Below are positions 11,790-23,720 of a DNA stretch of 64,000 nucleotides, in pieces; positions within the stretch are counted from its first letter, which is position 1, and each line of letters starts with the position of its first letter. Source of the stretch: Toxorhynchites rutilus septentrionalis (Eukaryota; Arthropoda; Insecta; Diptera; Culicidae); contig NC_073746.1 of the NCBI RefSeq assembly GCF_029784135.1, positions 114,698,035 through 114,762,034 of the forward strand, read 5' to 3'. The notes under the pieces were generated by a model, which was given only the letters and a program-made list of their open reading frames with translations, was not told the origin of the DNA and made no database searches. A program made the translations under genes and the position numbers.

Positions 11790-12627
11790 CAGGTTGCACT
11801 CGATTATATAGAGACTCGATTATATGTGATTCGATTATATAGAATTTGGACTCGATTGTATACAGTATGAAAACAATCTTTTTTTTTTACATTTCAAATA
11901 TGACTTGTTTCAAGAAAAAATGTAATCTTTGAATTTAACTGGCTATTATATGAACAGTGAGGTAAAAATTGTGATTTATGAAGATTTTGCTTGCATTTTC
12001 ACCAGGAATTGTTTATATCGATATTGCAGCGAAGTTAAGAATGACAGAAGTTGGGTGTCAAAGAACAAACTGTAGAGTGGTTTGAGAAATTTAATTTCAT
12101 TAAAAGAAACAATCAAGTTCAATATGAATTTTTGGGATAAAATTTATAATCACAAATTAAATATTACTAACATTGAAATTTTCACTTGCAAAACAGTTAT
12201 TCAAATCTGTTAATTAGATGTTCCACTACTATATCCTGTGCTAAATTCTCTCATCTTTTAAATGAAGGCAACAGAATTAGCTTACGCAGCGTACTTTTTA
12301 GTGTAGAACCAGTTTAAGGCAATAGAGTCCGAAACAAAAAAAAATTCTATAACTCTGTCATTGTTAAAATTCGAACAAGGATTTTTTTCATCAAATATGA
12401 TCACCTATCACCTTCTGAGAGATTCTAAAAAAAAATTTTTTTTTTGTCATATGAGAAAGGTATTTTCTGACTTTAAGGGGATGAATCAAAAATTAAATTC
12501 TTCTTTTATTTTCAATAAATGAAAAATATATGCATAAAAACGAATAAACATTTTTTTTGACTCGATTACATACAGGATTCGATTATATACAGTGAAAAGA
12601 AGACTGTATATAATCGAGTCCACGCTG
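11790..12627. mobile_element. 838-bp pogo-like MITE
   Basis: The left end caggttgcactcgattata and the right end (inverse: cagcgtggactcgattata) are inverted repeats flanked by TA (11788-11789 and 12628-12629). Near both ends the phrase actcgattatat is repeated several times, a likely transposase-binding array. There is no transposase; the interior is AT-rich without a frame. Confidence 0.75.
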
Positions 12628-12857
12628 TACTAATTAATTGAAAATGAAAATGCTCCGCTTCTACGCTTTGTTCGTGCGAATGAGTCGCTATCGGGCGGAG
12701 CCTAAATTTCAGTATTTCCTCTATCCTCATTGTCCGCTCACATATGGCAGTGTTTTTCTCTACGTTTGCATTACGAGCGACTGATTTACGTATGACTGAT
12801 TCTTAGACTAAAAGCTTGTAAATTATAGCATATTAAACCGTTGGCAATAAAAATATA

Positions 12858-13048
12858 TAGGCAAACCTGTTTTTGTGCGGTCCGTTTCCCCGTGATTCCT
12901 CGTTTGTACGACTCTTTTTGTGCGATTTTATGATGACATCGGGTCTTGAATCACACAAACTAATCGCACAAATAATAACATCGCCCCTAAACAGTCACAC
13001 AAATGAGAAATCGCACAAAAAGCAACCGCACAAAAACAGGTTTTCCTG
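12858..13048. mobile_element. 191-bp MITE with gtgcg repeats
   Basis: Inverted ends of about 22 bp (aggcaaacctgtttttgtgc at left; the inverse of accgcacaaaaacaggtttt at right), with TA at 13049-13050. The interior repeats ttgtgcga and its inverse. A related, longer copy is at 42342-42913. The ends resemble those of pogo/Tigger elements. Confidence 0.78.
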
Positions 13049-13785
13049 TAGTAGTTATTAACCCTAACTGAAAGTCGAAATTATACGTTAAAAAGTGAAT
13101 GTTTTTCGGAATGCTTCGTTTTGAGGAACTCTACACAGTTTGCTATAATAGTGTTTCAATGAAAAAAGGAGCCATCGAAAAAAAAATGTTCTGATTTGGC
13201 TCAAACCACCATGAGACATGTACTTTTTTTTATATCGTAATAACTCGTATTCGTTACTCGTACTTGTTACAACAATATTCTTAGGATGGTTGATTGTTCG
13301 CAAACATCGAAAACCCAATTTTAATTGTGGGATACCGTTCGTTAAAAATAACTTTTGGGAACAATTGCTTTTGAATTAAATTCTCTTTTCATACTCTAAG
13401 AGATTAAAAAAGAAAAAAAGAAAGTCGCAAAAATATAGAAATATATTGAAAACAGTATTTCCTCTCTCGTTGCCTCACCGATATTATCCTTGACCCGGGA
13501 CTCAGGTGGTAGGTTGTAATCGCTTTTATTCGTCTTCTCCGAGAAACACAAACACAATTGTGTATGTCATAAGGTCTAAATTATCATCTACATCAACCTT
13601 ATTTCTGTCTGGGTGTCTGAGTAATTTAATATAACGAATTATTGCACACAATTCCGTGTTGCATACAACATTCACGGGAACTGAAGCCGAAATAAAGCTT
13701 GCATCATATAGAATTTGGCGTCGCATTCGCACCCAAAACATACTTTGTTCTCATAAAATAATAGATCTGTATTTTTTTTTCATTA
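13049..13785. other. no recognised gene
   Basis: Ordinary AT-rich sequence; no coding, RNA or repeat feature recognised on either strand. Confidence 0.4.
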
Positions 13786-14111
13786 GGGTGTCCATTTCCA
13801 TTTTAGGGTGGTCAAAAATCAACTTTCGAACTACTGGACGGATTCAGACGATCGATAAGAAATATTTTTAAGCTGAGTTGAAATTGTGTATATAGGATGA
13901 GATACTCTTCGTTATGGACAAATTTCATGCCAACTCGATTGGTCATTGGCAGCAACATCTCAGATTGCAGTGAAACGTTGTGGGTGTAAAGATATTGGTC
14001 ATTTAAGCAACCTTGCATACTTAAAATCTTCGAAAAAGGATAAGACTACTTTTAGAAAAAGTTCATTTTTTTCACAATAACTCAAAAACTATAGTATTCA
14101 CAAAATTCTGG

Positions 14112-14330
14112 TCAAAGGATGAAAAAAATAAAGCTTATTTCAGGACATGACATGTGACTACCGCTTTTTTCGATAACGTGTTTAAAACGGTGAACAAAAT
14201 TCTTCATACACAACTCTAACATTACGACCTCTATGCTATTGAAAATCCGAGTTATTTCTTCTTTAAGTTCTTCCAAATTTTGTGGCTTATTAACATAGCA
14301 ACGGTCCTTCACGTACCCTCAGAGAAAGTA
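14112..14330 (-). pseudogene. C-terminal fragment of a mariner-type transposase
   Basis: About 70 residues read YFL*GYVKDRCYVNKPQ and continue LEELKEEI. This matches the end of D41D-type transposases (compare LWGYAKDRVYANSPQ in the 5.1-6.2 kb copy). The tryptophan before GYVKD has become TGA. Upstream sequence joins directly to Helitron-derived sequence, so the rest of the gene is missing. Confidence 0.72.
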
Positions 14331-14334
14331 TTCG

Positions 14335-14525
14335 AAATGAAACACAAATTTCTGCATAACTCAACAACTAAGCAAGCAAAGGGGTAAGGGTAAAACTCGA
14401 GAAACATGTATACCATGTAAGGGAGAAGCATGTTATTTGCAAGTGATTGAAAAATTTTGAACGAGAATTGGATTTGAAAATAATTTGATATTATACTGAC
14501 GAGTTCTGATAGAAGTACTAGGAAA
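14335..14525 (+). mobile_element. inverted fragment of the Helitron-like family
   Basis: Positions 14415-14525 are the reverse complement of 14988-15098 inside the neighbouring Helitron-like copy, and 14338-14356 is the inverse of its repeat-unit motif. It therefore lies in the opposite orientation to the main copies. Probably an older, truncated insertion. Confidence 0.68.
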
Positions 14526-14820
14526 TTTATAGAAATTATTTATGTTTTCATTTAAAAATATCAACCTAATGTTTGAAACAAAATTTCTTTGAAAAAAAAA
14601 TATTTTGAAAATTAAAATTCATTTTTCTCAAAAAAATGTTTTTTTTTTAATTATGAAAAAAAAGATATTACGCAATTACACAAAATTACAATTACAAACA
14701 AGTCACCCATACATCGGAAGATGGGTACTTCTACAGGGAAAGAATTTTTCCAACAACTTATTCAGGTTTTTTTTAAAAAATTACTATCAATGTTTAACTC
14801 GTAACATTTTTATGTATAAA

Positions 14821-16392
14821 CTAGCTGACCCGGCAAACTTCGTCCCGCCCAAAATCTGTTTTTTGTTATTAATACCTTTAAACATTCACGTTTTTTTTAC
14901 TATGAGCAAGTTCATGGGTCCAATCGCAGAACTGTTCATTGATTGATCTTTTAATCGACCCCGTTGAATTTACCTTTTACTATGAAATTCCTAGTATTTC
15001 CAACAAAACTCATCATTATAATATCAGATTATTTTCAGACACAATTCTCGTTCAAGATTTTTCAACCACTTGCAGATAACATGTTTCTCCGTTACATGGA
15101 ATAAATGTTTTATACAGGAAATGTGATAGAATAAAGACAGCTCTAAATCGGGCTTCCTCGAGTTCTGCTTTTATCAACACATTCGGCGATACTTTTTTAT
15201 TGGTATAGATAGAAGAAGATATAGGAGTGGGTTTCATCACATTAAAATCCATTTCCAGTTTCGAACAAAGATCAATTTCGTTAGCGCAAACATCAAATGG
15301 ACTAACAGCACTTGTCATTATGTAATTGTAGAACATATGGGAATTTAATTTTCCGAATTTTCCCTTTTTCCTTGAGAGTTTTCCGAAAATTTTCAATTGT
15401 CATGTTTGGAGGAGTGTCATACCATAATAGAAACATTTCTCATACCCAAAAACCCTCACATCCCAAATTGTGCTTGATTAGTTCTCGAGTTATGCTGAAG
15501 TTTGTGTTTCGTTTGTATGGTGGCCCCCCTTAGAGAGGGGGGAGGAGTGTATTCACCATAGAAAAGTTTCGTGCCCCGTAAAACCTTCACATGTCAAATT
15601 TGGCTCCATTTGCTTGAATAGTTTTCGAGTTATGCAGAAATTTGTATTTCATTTGTTAACAGCCCCCCCTTAGAGGGGGGGATGGAGAGTTCAACCACCA
15701 TAGAAACATTTAGTGCACCCTAATACCTCCACATGCTAAATTTGGTTTCGTTTGCTTGATTAATTCTTGAGTAATTCAGAAATTTGTATTTCATTTGTAT
15801 GACAGCCCCCCCATGCCCCCCCCCATTTGAGAGGGGGATGGAGAGTCTAAACATCATAGAAACACTTATTGCACCCTGAAACCTTCACATGCAAAATTTG
15901 GTTTCATTTTCTTGATTAGTTCTTGAGTTATGCTGAAATTTGTGTTCATTTCTATGGCAGTCCCCTCTTAGAGAGGGGGATGGAGAGTCTAACCATCATA
16001 GAAACATTTATTGCACCTTAAAACCTCCACATGCCAAATTTGGTTTCATTTGCTTGAATAATTCTAGAGTAATGCAGAAATTTGTGTTTCATTTGTATGG
16101 CAACCCCCCCTCTTGGAGAGGGGGGTGGAGAGTCTATCCACCATAGAATCATCTATTGCACCCTAAAACCTCCATAGGTCAAATTTCGTTTCATTTGCTG
16201 TATTAATTCCCGAGTAATGTATAAACCCCCCACCCCCTTAGAGAGGGGGGAGGGGTCTCAAACTATCACGAAAACCTTCCCCGGCCCAAAAAATCCATAC
16301 ATATCAATTTTCATGTTGATCGGTTCAGTAGTTTCCGAGTCCATGAGAATCAGACAGACAGACAGACAGAAATCCATTTATATATATATAGA
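14821..16392 (-). mobile_element. non-autonomous Helitron-like element, copy 2
   Basis: On the minus strand it runs TCTATATATATA ... GGGTCAGCTAG, between A and T. Related family C and A sequence at 3143 and 4465 shows the uninterrupted site (ataaattatcg at 4460-4475), so the insertion added no target duplication. It has about 500 bp of extra sequence at the CTAG side that copy 1 lacks, then ~143-bp tandem units, then the (CAGA)n run. No replication-helicase gene is visible. Confidence 0.7.
15490..16225. repeat. internal minisatellite of Helitron copy 2
   Basis: The unit motif (gctgaa or gcagaaatttgt) recurs near 15490, 15634, 15775, 15930 and 16074 with a partial sixth unit at 16215. Units carry alternating C-runs and G-runs, as in copy 1 but more diverged. 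Confidence 0.85.
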
Positions 16393-17110
16393 TTATCGCG
16401 ATTTACATCTTCTGTAAACTTTTTTTCTATTTAGAAACATGTTGAGAAAATGTCGAACGTGAGAATTTACATACAAAAATGTTATGAATAAAACATTATT
16501 TTTCCAGGAGTCTCCATACAAAAATGCCATGTATTCCAGAAACGATAAAGGATAGAAAGGCGATGTCTTCAACAAAAGTTCATATTTTAATAAGATCTAA
16601 AACTTTGTCGAAAACACCTCTACCGTTGTAGTTGTAATTTTTTCAAATAAAACATGAAAAAGGTTTTGTAAAAAAACCTTTTCCCTGTAAAAGTGTCCAC
16701 CTTACGATGTGTGGCTGACTTATTGGAAATTGTAAAGACTATTTATATATATTTTTTGAATATAAAAAAAACCATTTTTGAGAAAAAACAATTTCAATAA
16801 AAAAAATCAGTGTGATTTTTTAATTTTCCTACATTTTCTCTTTCAAATTTTGTAGATATTATAGTTTTTGAATAATCATTTTTTGTAAAAAATAAAGAAA
16901 AAAGTTTTGGACCGTTCAAAAAGTACTCTAATTTTTTCGAAGATTTCAATTATGCAAAGTTGCTTAAATGTCCAATGTCTTTACACTCACAATGTTTCAC
17001 TGCTATCTGAGATGGTGTTGCCAACTCCTAAGACGAGTTGGATTTCATCGTCTATGACTGCATTTTCAACATTTATTATTTTGGTCGGGCGAGGAACATG
17101 AAAAAACTAA
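16393..17110. mobile_element. right half of the composite foldback element
   Basis: Resumes with ttatcgcgatttacat and runs through a full family C arm (16680-17060), the inverse of the arm at 13900-14760. No coding sequence. Confidence 0.65.
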
Positions 17111-20100
17111 AATGGGGGTGTTGCATAACTGTAGAACCAGATCCAAATTTAGTATTCCTTGTAAAAAAATAACATTTATATCGCATGGACTATAGCAATA
17201 CTACAATGTGTAGTAACTCCATTTTTTAAATTAATTCAAAAAAGCTATTCGCCATGCCTTCAACTAAGCTTTTAGCATATTGTAAATTGTATTTGTATTT
17301 TTGCAATATGGCTTCCATTCATTTTGGTGGATTTTCTTTTCATAGAATATGGGGTCCGTTCCAATATTAATACTTGTGCTCAATAAATCAGGGTCAATTA
17401 CGTTTCATCCAGTTTGCTGTTGTCACCAGTGCTCTGGAACATCTCGCGCTATTTACCACCTGGCGAGATTCAATGCCAACAAATTTAATTCCAGCTAATT
17501 TCTCCGCAATAACGATCGGAAAAGCATTTTACGCTCAAGTTCAAGTGTTGCCCAATCGAACGAACCGCCGGCCGGAGCAAGCAGGCACATTGTGCTTATC
17601 CGTTTAGGCGTAAATTGGATTGCATCTCGTCTCGCGAGCGGCAGTAAATGCTAAATGGCTATCACTCCCTTACTACTTCTATTGAATCTTTCCGAGAGGA
17701 AAAGCGAAATAATTGAAATTTATTGGATCATGCCGGGGCGGAAAGTGCTGCTTATGCTGTCGTCGTCGCTTGTTCCCCGTACATCCCGTCGCGCGGACCG
17801 CCGGACAATTTGCCTCTCTTTTACTTGACGATAAGAAGGTTCGTCCTGCTACTCGCCACGTTGCTTTGACGCCAAACGATAAAATTTAATTAAATAAGGG
17901 GCTCGATTCCGCTGGTTGAAATATGATCGTCTTGCACTCTAGCTGCTTCTTCTGGGACTCCATTAAGGGCGATAGAATTGAAAATAAATCAACCGAGAGA
18001 ACAATGCGATAACGATGCTGCACCATGTGCTTCGAACTGTTGCGACGCAATGGGAGAAAATTTGAAGAAAAATCAATTTTTGCTCAGCGCGGCTGGAAGG
18101 ATGGATAGTACACGCGAGCAGCGAGAGAGAGGGCGTTTGCCTCAAGAATGTATTTCCGTCTCCGTTCCTGTCTGCGCAAAGGCACCGCGAGGAACAGCAA
18201 AATCGCTTCAGACAACAAAGACACGACGGTAGTTGTGGGTGGTTGTGCCACGCCATGGACTGAGACGACGTTGGGAATACAAAATAATGTATGTTCCGGG
18301 GTTTTAAATACTAGTTAGACGATTGCAGTGGTTGTTGAGTCATTAACACTTCCTAACTGCTGCGAAAAGTTCTAGTAAAAGACAGAATGGATTTAATGTT
18401 ATCTATTCTTCAATTTCATAAACCGTGCCGCAATAGGAATAGAACAATAAATTTCAACGATCAATTTTTAATTGTGATTTGATTTAACATTCATTCAAGC
18501 GTTCAGCGAGAACGAACCAAATTAGTGCCAACCATAACAGCACATATGGCGTGAGTGCGCTTCCGAGAAGCAATCATTTTCGTTTTAACAACTTGGCCAC
18601 TTGGCGGATGGTCCGATGTTCTACTTTTCGGGAAAGCCGTGATATAGCAAAAACACCAGCAACAAAATTTAATTGCTGTATAACGCTTGCACAATCATCC
18701 ATCATGTTTGCCGAACAGTGAGCATGACTGGTGACAACCCATGACACTATGTTGTCACCGTGCTGCAATACATGATTCCAGTCTCCATGTTCCGGAATGT
18801 AATAGCGTTTAATGAGGGGAGAATGCATTTTCTCTTGTTTCTTCTGGGATTATTTATAGAATTTCGTCATTTATTATAAATGAAGAGTGTCAGAAAACAT
18901 ACGACAGCTAACACCATCTTCTCCCATACTAGATTGAAATCAGTGGACTTGATTGAAAGGTAAAATCTTCGTTCAACACCTCATTTCTTCACCTTGGGTG
19001 CGTGGGCGTTGACGAAGGTAGCCGTTGGGAGGAGTGTGGCCTCCCAATTCTAGCTAACGGAGCACGGACAGACGGAACAAATATAAACCTATAAATTATA
19101 GCACCCGCGTTGCGCAGAATTAATGGTTACGCGGGACTGCTAAGTGCCTGCAGGAAACATTTGCTGCCGACCGCCATAACTTCGGCCAGCAATCATTCCA
19201 TCAATAGCAGTCATAATAAATCAATTCTATTCTGTGTGAGGGACGCCGGATATGGTGCGGCGCGGTGCTAGTAGCGCGTATTCCGCGAGATGAACTATGA
19301 ACGCAAACACATACTTTTCAGAGCTCTCATAACGTGTGAAGAAAATCACGGCATAGTATATTCGAACATAAAACCTGTGTTCAAGATCATAGTCAACGTG
19401 AAACGAAAAAAACAGCATCAACACGTTCCATTTTTCGTTTGGCGTCTGCCGCCGTTTCTAACGAGCTAGTTACTCAATTAGTCCATCGTCATAATTGGAT
19501 AATTCCATTTAATGCCCCTGCATTATTGGAGTAGACAGTCGACCAACAAAGCCCATGCCGGATCAATCGTGGGCCAACAAACACACTCCAGAGCAAAATA
19601 GAGTACCCGGGTGGGGCGGACCGATTCCACCGGAAGAATTTATAATTCACGCCACAGGCGTTCGTATCCATCCAGCATGCCTGCTTGCTTGCTTGCTGTG
19701 CAGGGAACGCCTGCAAAGTGTTATATTATATTAAAAATTCATTCCAGAGAGAAAACATAATATCCTCGCGCTGATACAGACACATACGGCATCCTCGGTG
19801 GGGTTGCACGTGTGAGCCGCGAGTTTAGGATGCATAATCCTTCGGGTAAACAACATCTTCGTTGTGTGGTGGAGTCAGTTGTGCCCTTCGACGTATGTTT
19901 AACTCTCGGCGACTAACGACTGGTACAAGAACTATGATAGCATTGCGAATATTACAACAAAAAGATACATAATAGTCAGAACAAAGCTTGTATTGAAACA
20001 AAATTGAACGAATAACATTATTTTTTTAAATTTATATTATTGAATAATTCCACGCCAGATGCCCAATCTGCCAGACTCGATCATTTTTAATTTGGATTTT

Positions 20101-20219
20101 CACATTGTCGATACAAGAGACTACGTAAATTTCGAAAGAGAATAAATCAATATGCATATTAATTTTCCAAAAGGCTCAGAAATGTCAATGCTTATAATAC
20201 TTGCAGAATGAAGACATTT
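17111..20219. other. mostly single-copy DNA, no recognised gene
   Basis: Less repetitive and less AT-rich than its surroundings, especially 17360-18260 and 19000-19900, where several 60-100 residue frames occur on both strands. None has a recognisable domain and the two strands offer equally good frames, so I do not call a gene. This texture would also fit conserved non-coding or intronic sequence of a neighbouring gene. Confidence 0.45.
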
Positions 20220-20300
20220 GATGATGATGATGATCCACCTCATACCCCTACATAGATTTGAACTGGCCGATTTATCTAATAGATAATATTTATGTTTAAC
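20220..20300. repeat. second copy of the (GAT)n-edged repeat
   Basis: Begins gatgatgatgatccacctc and continues through cctacatagatttgaact to tctaatagataatattta, paralleling 10278-10345 base by base with many substitutions. Confidence 0.5.
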
Positions 20301-20789
20301 CAAATCAAGAGAACAGTATTATAAAACCAAAATCAAAGCGAACTGATTCTGTTGCAGGCATGAATTTCTATTAATCGAACATTATAAATAGGCAAAAACT
20401 GTAAAAGAAAAGTTGATGGGTCTAGGCCTAGTTCACAATCTGTAATTTTTTCTCTTTTGATACATCAAATGGAAGCCGTGAAAAAAACAGTTTCCTGTAT
20501 GAACTTGTATCCTTTAAAAAGTTGGATGAAATTACGTGGTAGAATCCGGAGCCACATTCTGTTAAAAATGTACACAAAAATGCAATTAAAACCATTACTA
20601 CCCTTTCCTTCTGTTTATTCAATTATTCAGAAGAAGACAAGAAGTCATCCTTTATCATTTTTAAACACAAGTCTAAATAGTTAACAAAATAAATAGAAAC
20701 CAAGTCAAATGAATCAACGCCTACAGAAATATATTATAGATAAAAATAATATTTTCCACGTTGTCCGGAACATTCTTTGTAGGGGGTTG

Positions 20790-21310
20790 TTATAACTTTA
20801 TAGCCAGGTGATATGTATCAAGTATCCCATGGCCATTAGTGCTCTGTTGGAAAGTTCGTGTAGCTGCTGTAACGAACTGATCTCATGGGGTGCTAAGTTC
20901 TGCTTATCTATAGGAAAAGGAAAGGTGAGTGACAAGTGCATTCGAGGCTTCTAAGGAAGACATATATGGGGAACTAAATATTAAGATCACGACTACTCAC
21001 GCTATCATATCTGATAAGCGTTAGTATACCCTTTCGAACTTCTAAATCAGCATAATCAAAATCATTAATGGCATTTTCACATAATCAAATAACATGCTCG
21101 ATATTATGGCATCCCGGACCACAATAACATGAATTGTTTGTAGCAATACCTACACGATGAAGACATGAATCGAGCCCGAATTGTTTGAACTTTGGGGATA
21201 ATAGAGTAGAACAATCCATTGATTTTGCCAACTTATAAATGCCTGTTCATCCGAAAAATTAGGAATAACTCGTGATACCCACTCACAATGTGAGTTTACG
21301 CCCGTATGTA
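20790..21310 (-). pseudogene. C-terminal fragment of a LINE ORF2
   Basis: Conceptual reading on the minus strand gives fragments such as ISWQNQW, IIPKVQTI, SCYCGPGCHNIEHVI and MFPIYVFLRSLE. These line up with the C-terminus of the LINE at 44983-45400 (INWQRKW-like, IIPKV, CVCGQGYHDIEHVVWSC, MSQIYVFLK). The Cys-Cys-His-Cys cluster after RNase H is recognisable. Several frameshifts and stops make it non-functional. The piece from 20940 down to about 20790 is probably its 3' untranslated tail. Confidence 0.72.
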
Positions 21311-21319
21311 GGCAACAAA

Positions 21320-21984
21320 ATTGCACGCTGCATTGTGGGGTAAAACGAGTGGCTAGTAAAAACGAAATAACATAGTCATTTTAATCGTCAAATTGTTTAC
21401 TTTTTTACTACATTCTCATTCTCTCATGTTTACAACAAAACAAAAGTTGGATAAATTTCCTGTCTTATGGTATACAACATAACATATATCAAAATGACAA
21501 TTTTGCGTAATATGTGTTTGAAAACTCTTAATGTTACATTTTTCCTAGAGTGACCCGCCTATATAGAAATCAAAGACATAGTCCTATGTCAAAAACAATG
21601 GTCCTATCCGTATCGACATTAACATAATAATAATCTCAACATCAGGCCCAAAGTTTTCACAAAAAAATTCTGAAATACCAACTTTTAGTGCATTTTTCCA
21701 ACACTAAAAAATTCTAAATGGTATATCGATGTGATTATAATGTCTTTTTAAATTATAATGAACATCGTAATAAATATTCTAAAAACATGTTTTCTCGAAA
21801 CATTTCAAATTTATTTTGATTATCTCAAATATTATATATTTTTTCAAATGTAGCTCGAAATCTCGTATTCTATAGGAAAATCTAGGGACAAATTGTATGG
21901 TTGGAAGGTTTTGCGGAAACATATACACTGAATGTAAAAATAATATTGAGAAAAAATACTTTAAATCAGGAATTACAAAAATTG
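21320..21984. other. no recognised gene
   Basis: Strongly AT-rich; no frame, repeat boundary or RNA-like structure recognised. Confidence 0.4.
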
Positions 21985-23125
21985 TAAGGGGTTGTGTCTA
22001 GGACACGACCACATATTTTCGACGTAGAACTACGCAATTTTATTATGCAATCCACTTGTTTATCAATTCGAATATTATTCTAGAATGCATCGAAATTTTT
22101 GTAATAGATTATGTTATTCGTTACAAATAAATTTGAGGAACGTCCGTTTATGTTTGATATGATGCCTAGGACTATCAAAATATGTGAACGGAAGAATTGT
22201 CAAACGATCATTGTATTTTACATTTTCCTCTGAAATTATTGCACATCTCATGCTTACGTAGCTCTCGAACCGCGAAAGTTCATTCACCTCTAGTATCTGA
22301 ATTGACGATTTCCCCGGGCTTCTCAGTTTAAAAGTACGTTTTAGGAAAACATATTCCGGTCTGCACAACGACAAACGAGTACAAAAGTACTCAACACCAA
22401 AAAATACCCCGACTTGCATGTATTTGCAAGGCGGATCCCCCAGGCACATTAATTTTGAAGTCCGTGTTAGAGAAACACAGCTCAGTGGGAAAAATACCCC
22501 CAACTTGCATGTTTTGACAAAGCGGATTCCCCCAGGCACATTGATTTTGAAGTCCGTGTTAGGAAAACACAGCTGGGTGGGAACAAAAATATCCCCGACT
22601 TGCATGTATATTTGCAGAGTGGATTTCCACAGGTACATCGATTTTGAAATCTGTGATGGGGAAACCGTAAATCCGGCCAATCGAAACTTGGCAGTTAGGG
22701 CGCTTGACATTTTACAGTTATTTAATTGTTCATCTCATGAAAAATAATATTTTATTAATTGTGATAGACTCGTAGAAATATTTCCTATCCAATTGATGCA
22801 AACATCTTTCCGGTCTGTTAAGAAATGTTCGAGTTATAAGCATTCGAAATACAGGTAGGGTTAGCACACGAATCGGCAGAACAAATGTATGGTAAAAAAG
22901 GAAGTTATTCCAGTTTTCATGAATTTAGCCGTTTAGAGATTAGCGAATTGTAATGTATAGCATATCAAACAGATCTTAGAGAATTTCCGATTCGATTGGT
23001 ATGCAAATCATGAGAATTCGTTCACAGTGAAAATAGTTATTAACGTTAACTTTATTTCATAAAAACGTGACCTGTTTTCTGATTTGGCACCCTTCCTGAA
23101 AGACGTAGTTCTACGTCAAAAAATC
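21985..23125 (+). mobile_element. repeat family D, most complete copy
   Basis: Head near 21994 has a tgtcta/ggaca palindrome followed by gacgtagaactacg. The tail near 23100 is gacgtagttctacgtc, preceded by ttctgatttggcaccctt. The same head and tail recur at 52185-54085 and, inverted, at 55890-57475. The interior near 22880-23080 is shared with 53837-54060. No frame has a recognisable domain. I cannot assign a class; the copy number in a short window suggests a mobile element. Confidence 0.62.
22398..22660. repeat. three tandem units of 91-95 bp
   Basis: The phrase cttgcatg occurs at about 22413, 22504 and 22599, each followed by an aggcacatt/aggtacatc motif, then attttgaagtccgtgtt (or a variant). 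It lies inside the family D copy. The repeat also produces opposing reading frames on the two strands, which I treat as artefacts. Confidence 0.85.
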
Positions 23126-23553
23126 ACCTAGGTAACGTATTTCACCAGTATATTGCTGTAAATCAACATATTAAATGCATAGCTGTTGCAAATCTGTGTA
23201 TATAGTTCTATTCAAATGATTCTTGCCAATAATCAGCATTCTGATTGCAGAACTGCAACTGCGTTAAATCTGCAGTTAGTACTAGAGTAGCTCTTTTTTC
23301 AAACATTAAGCAATTTAATGTGCAAATCAAAAAACCAAGCTCCCAGATCTTCTGGTAGTGATTCAGTATGATCAGTGCGACAGTTTTGGTTCTTCATTTA
23401 TTGGTTAACGTCGATGCTTTTGGGCGATCGCTTCGACTAAACTAAACGTAGTTGTCTCTCAAGTATCAGGACCGTAAACACTATTCACATTTTTAGGCCT
23501 GGTTTGCGTTTTCTACGTTATCGAGACAATATTGTATAGTATAACATGGTTAT

Positions 23554-23707
23554 ATGTGTGGAGGCGATCTGGCGTAGTGGTAACATCCATACCTCTCACG
23601 CAGAGATCACGAGTTCAATTCTCACTTCCGACATTCTTCCAAAAATGAAAGTAAAAGTGACGAACCAGCCGAAATGTGTTGAAACTCACTATAATAAAGA
23701 CAAAAAA
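23554..23707 (+). mobile_element. tRNA-derived SINE with target-site duplication
   Basis: An RNA polymerase III A box (tggcgtagtgg, 23570-23580) and B box (gagttcaattc, 23611-23621) lie at tRNA-like spacing, followed by a non-tRNA body and an A-rich end. It is bracketed by ataacatggttat (23541-23553) and ataacatgcttat (23708-23720), a 13-bp target duplication with one mismatch. The family is not identified by name. Confidence 0.8.
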
Positions 23708-23720
23708 ATAACATGCTTAT

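Larger units (their letters stand above)
13790..14820. mobile_element. left half of a composite foldback element (families B and C)
   Basis: Opens with family B sequence (gggtgtccatttccatttta) and continues into an inverted family C arm. Positions 13928-13997 are the inverse of 16976-17050, and 14695-14740 the inverse of 16680-16725. The element is interrupted at 14821 by a Helitron-like insertion and resumes at 16393. Smaller fragments of other elements (14112-14330 and 14335-14525) lie inside it. Confidence 0.68.

Noticed and set aside
9311..16392. CRISPR-like array from the regular 143-bp spacing
   Set aside because: The whole unit is repeated rather than short repeats with unique spacers, the DNA is eukaryotic, and the ends are Helitron-like.
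22114..22710. 198-residue minus-strand frame with repeated segments
   Set aside because: The internal protein repeats come from the 91-95-bp tandem units; the plus strand is also open across the same units.
23554..23630. possible functional tRNA gene
   Set aside because: It has A and B boxes, but the sequence continues into a non-tRNA body with an A-rich end and target duplications, so it is a SINE.
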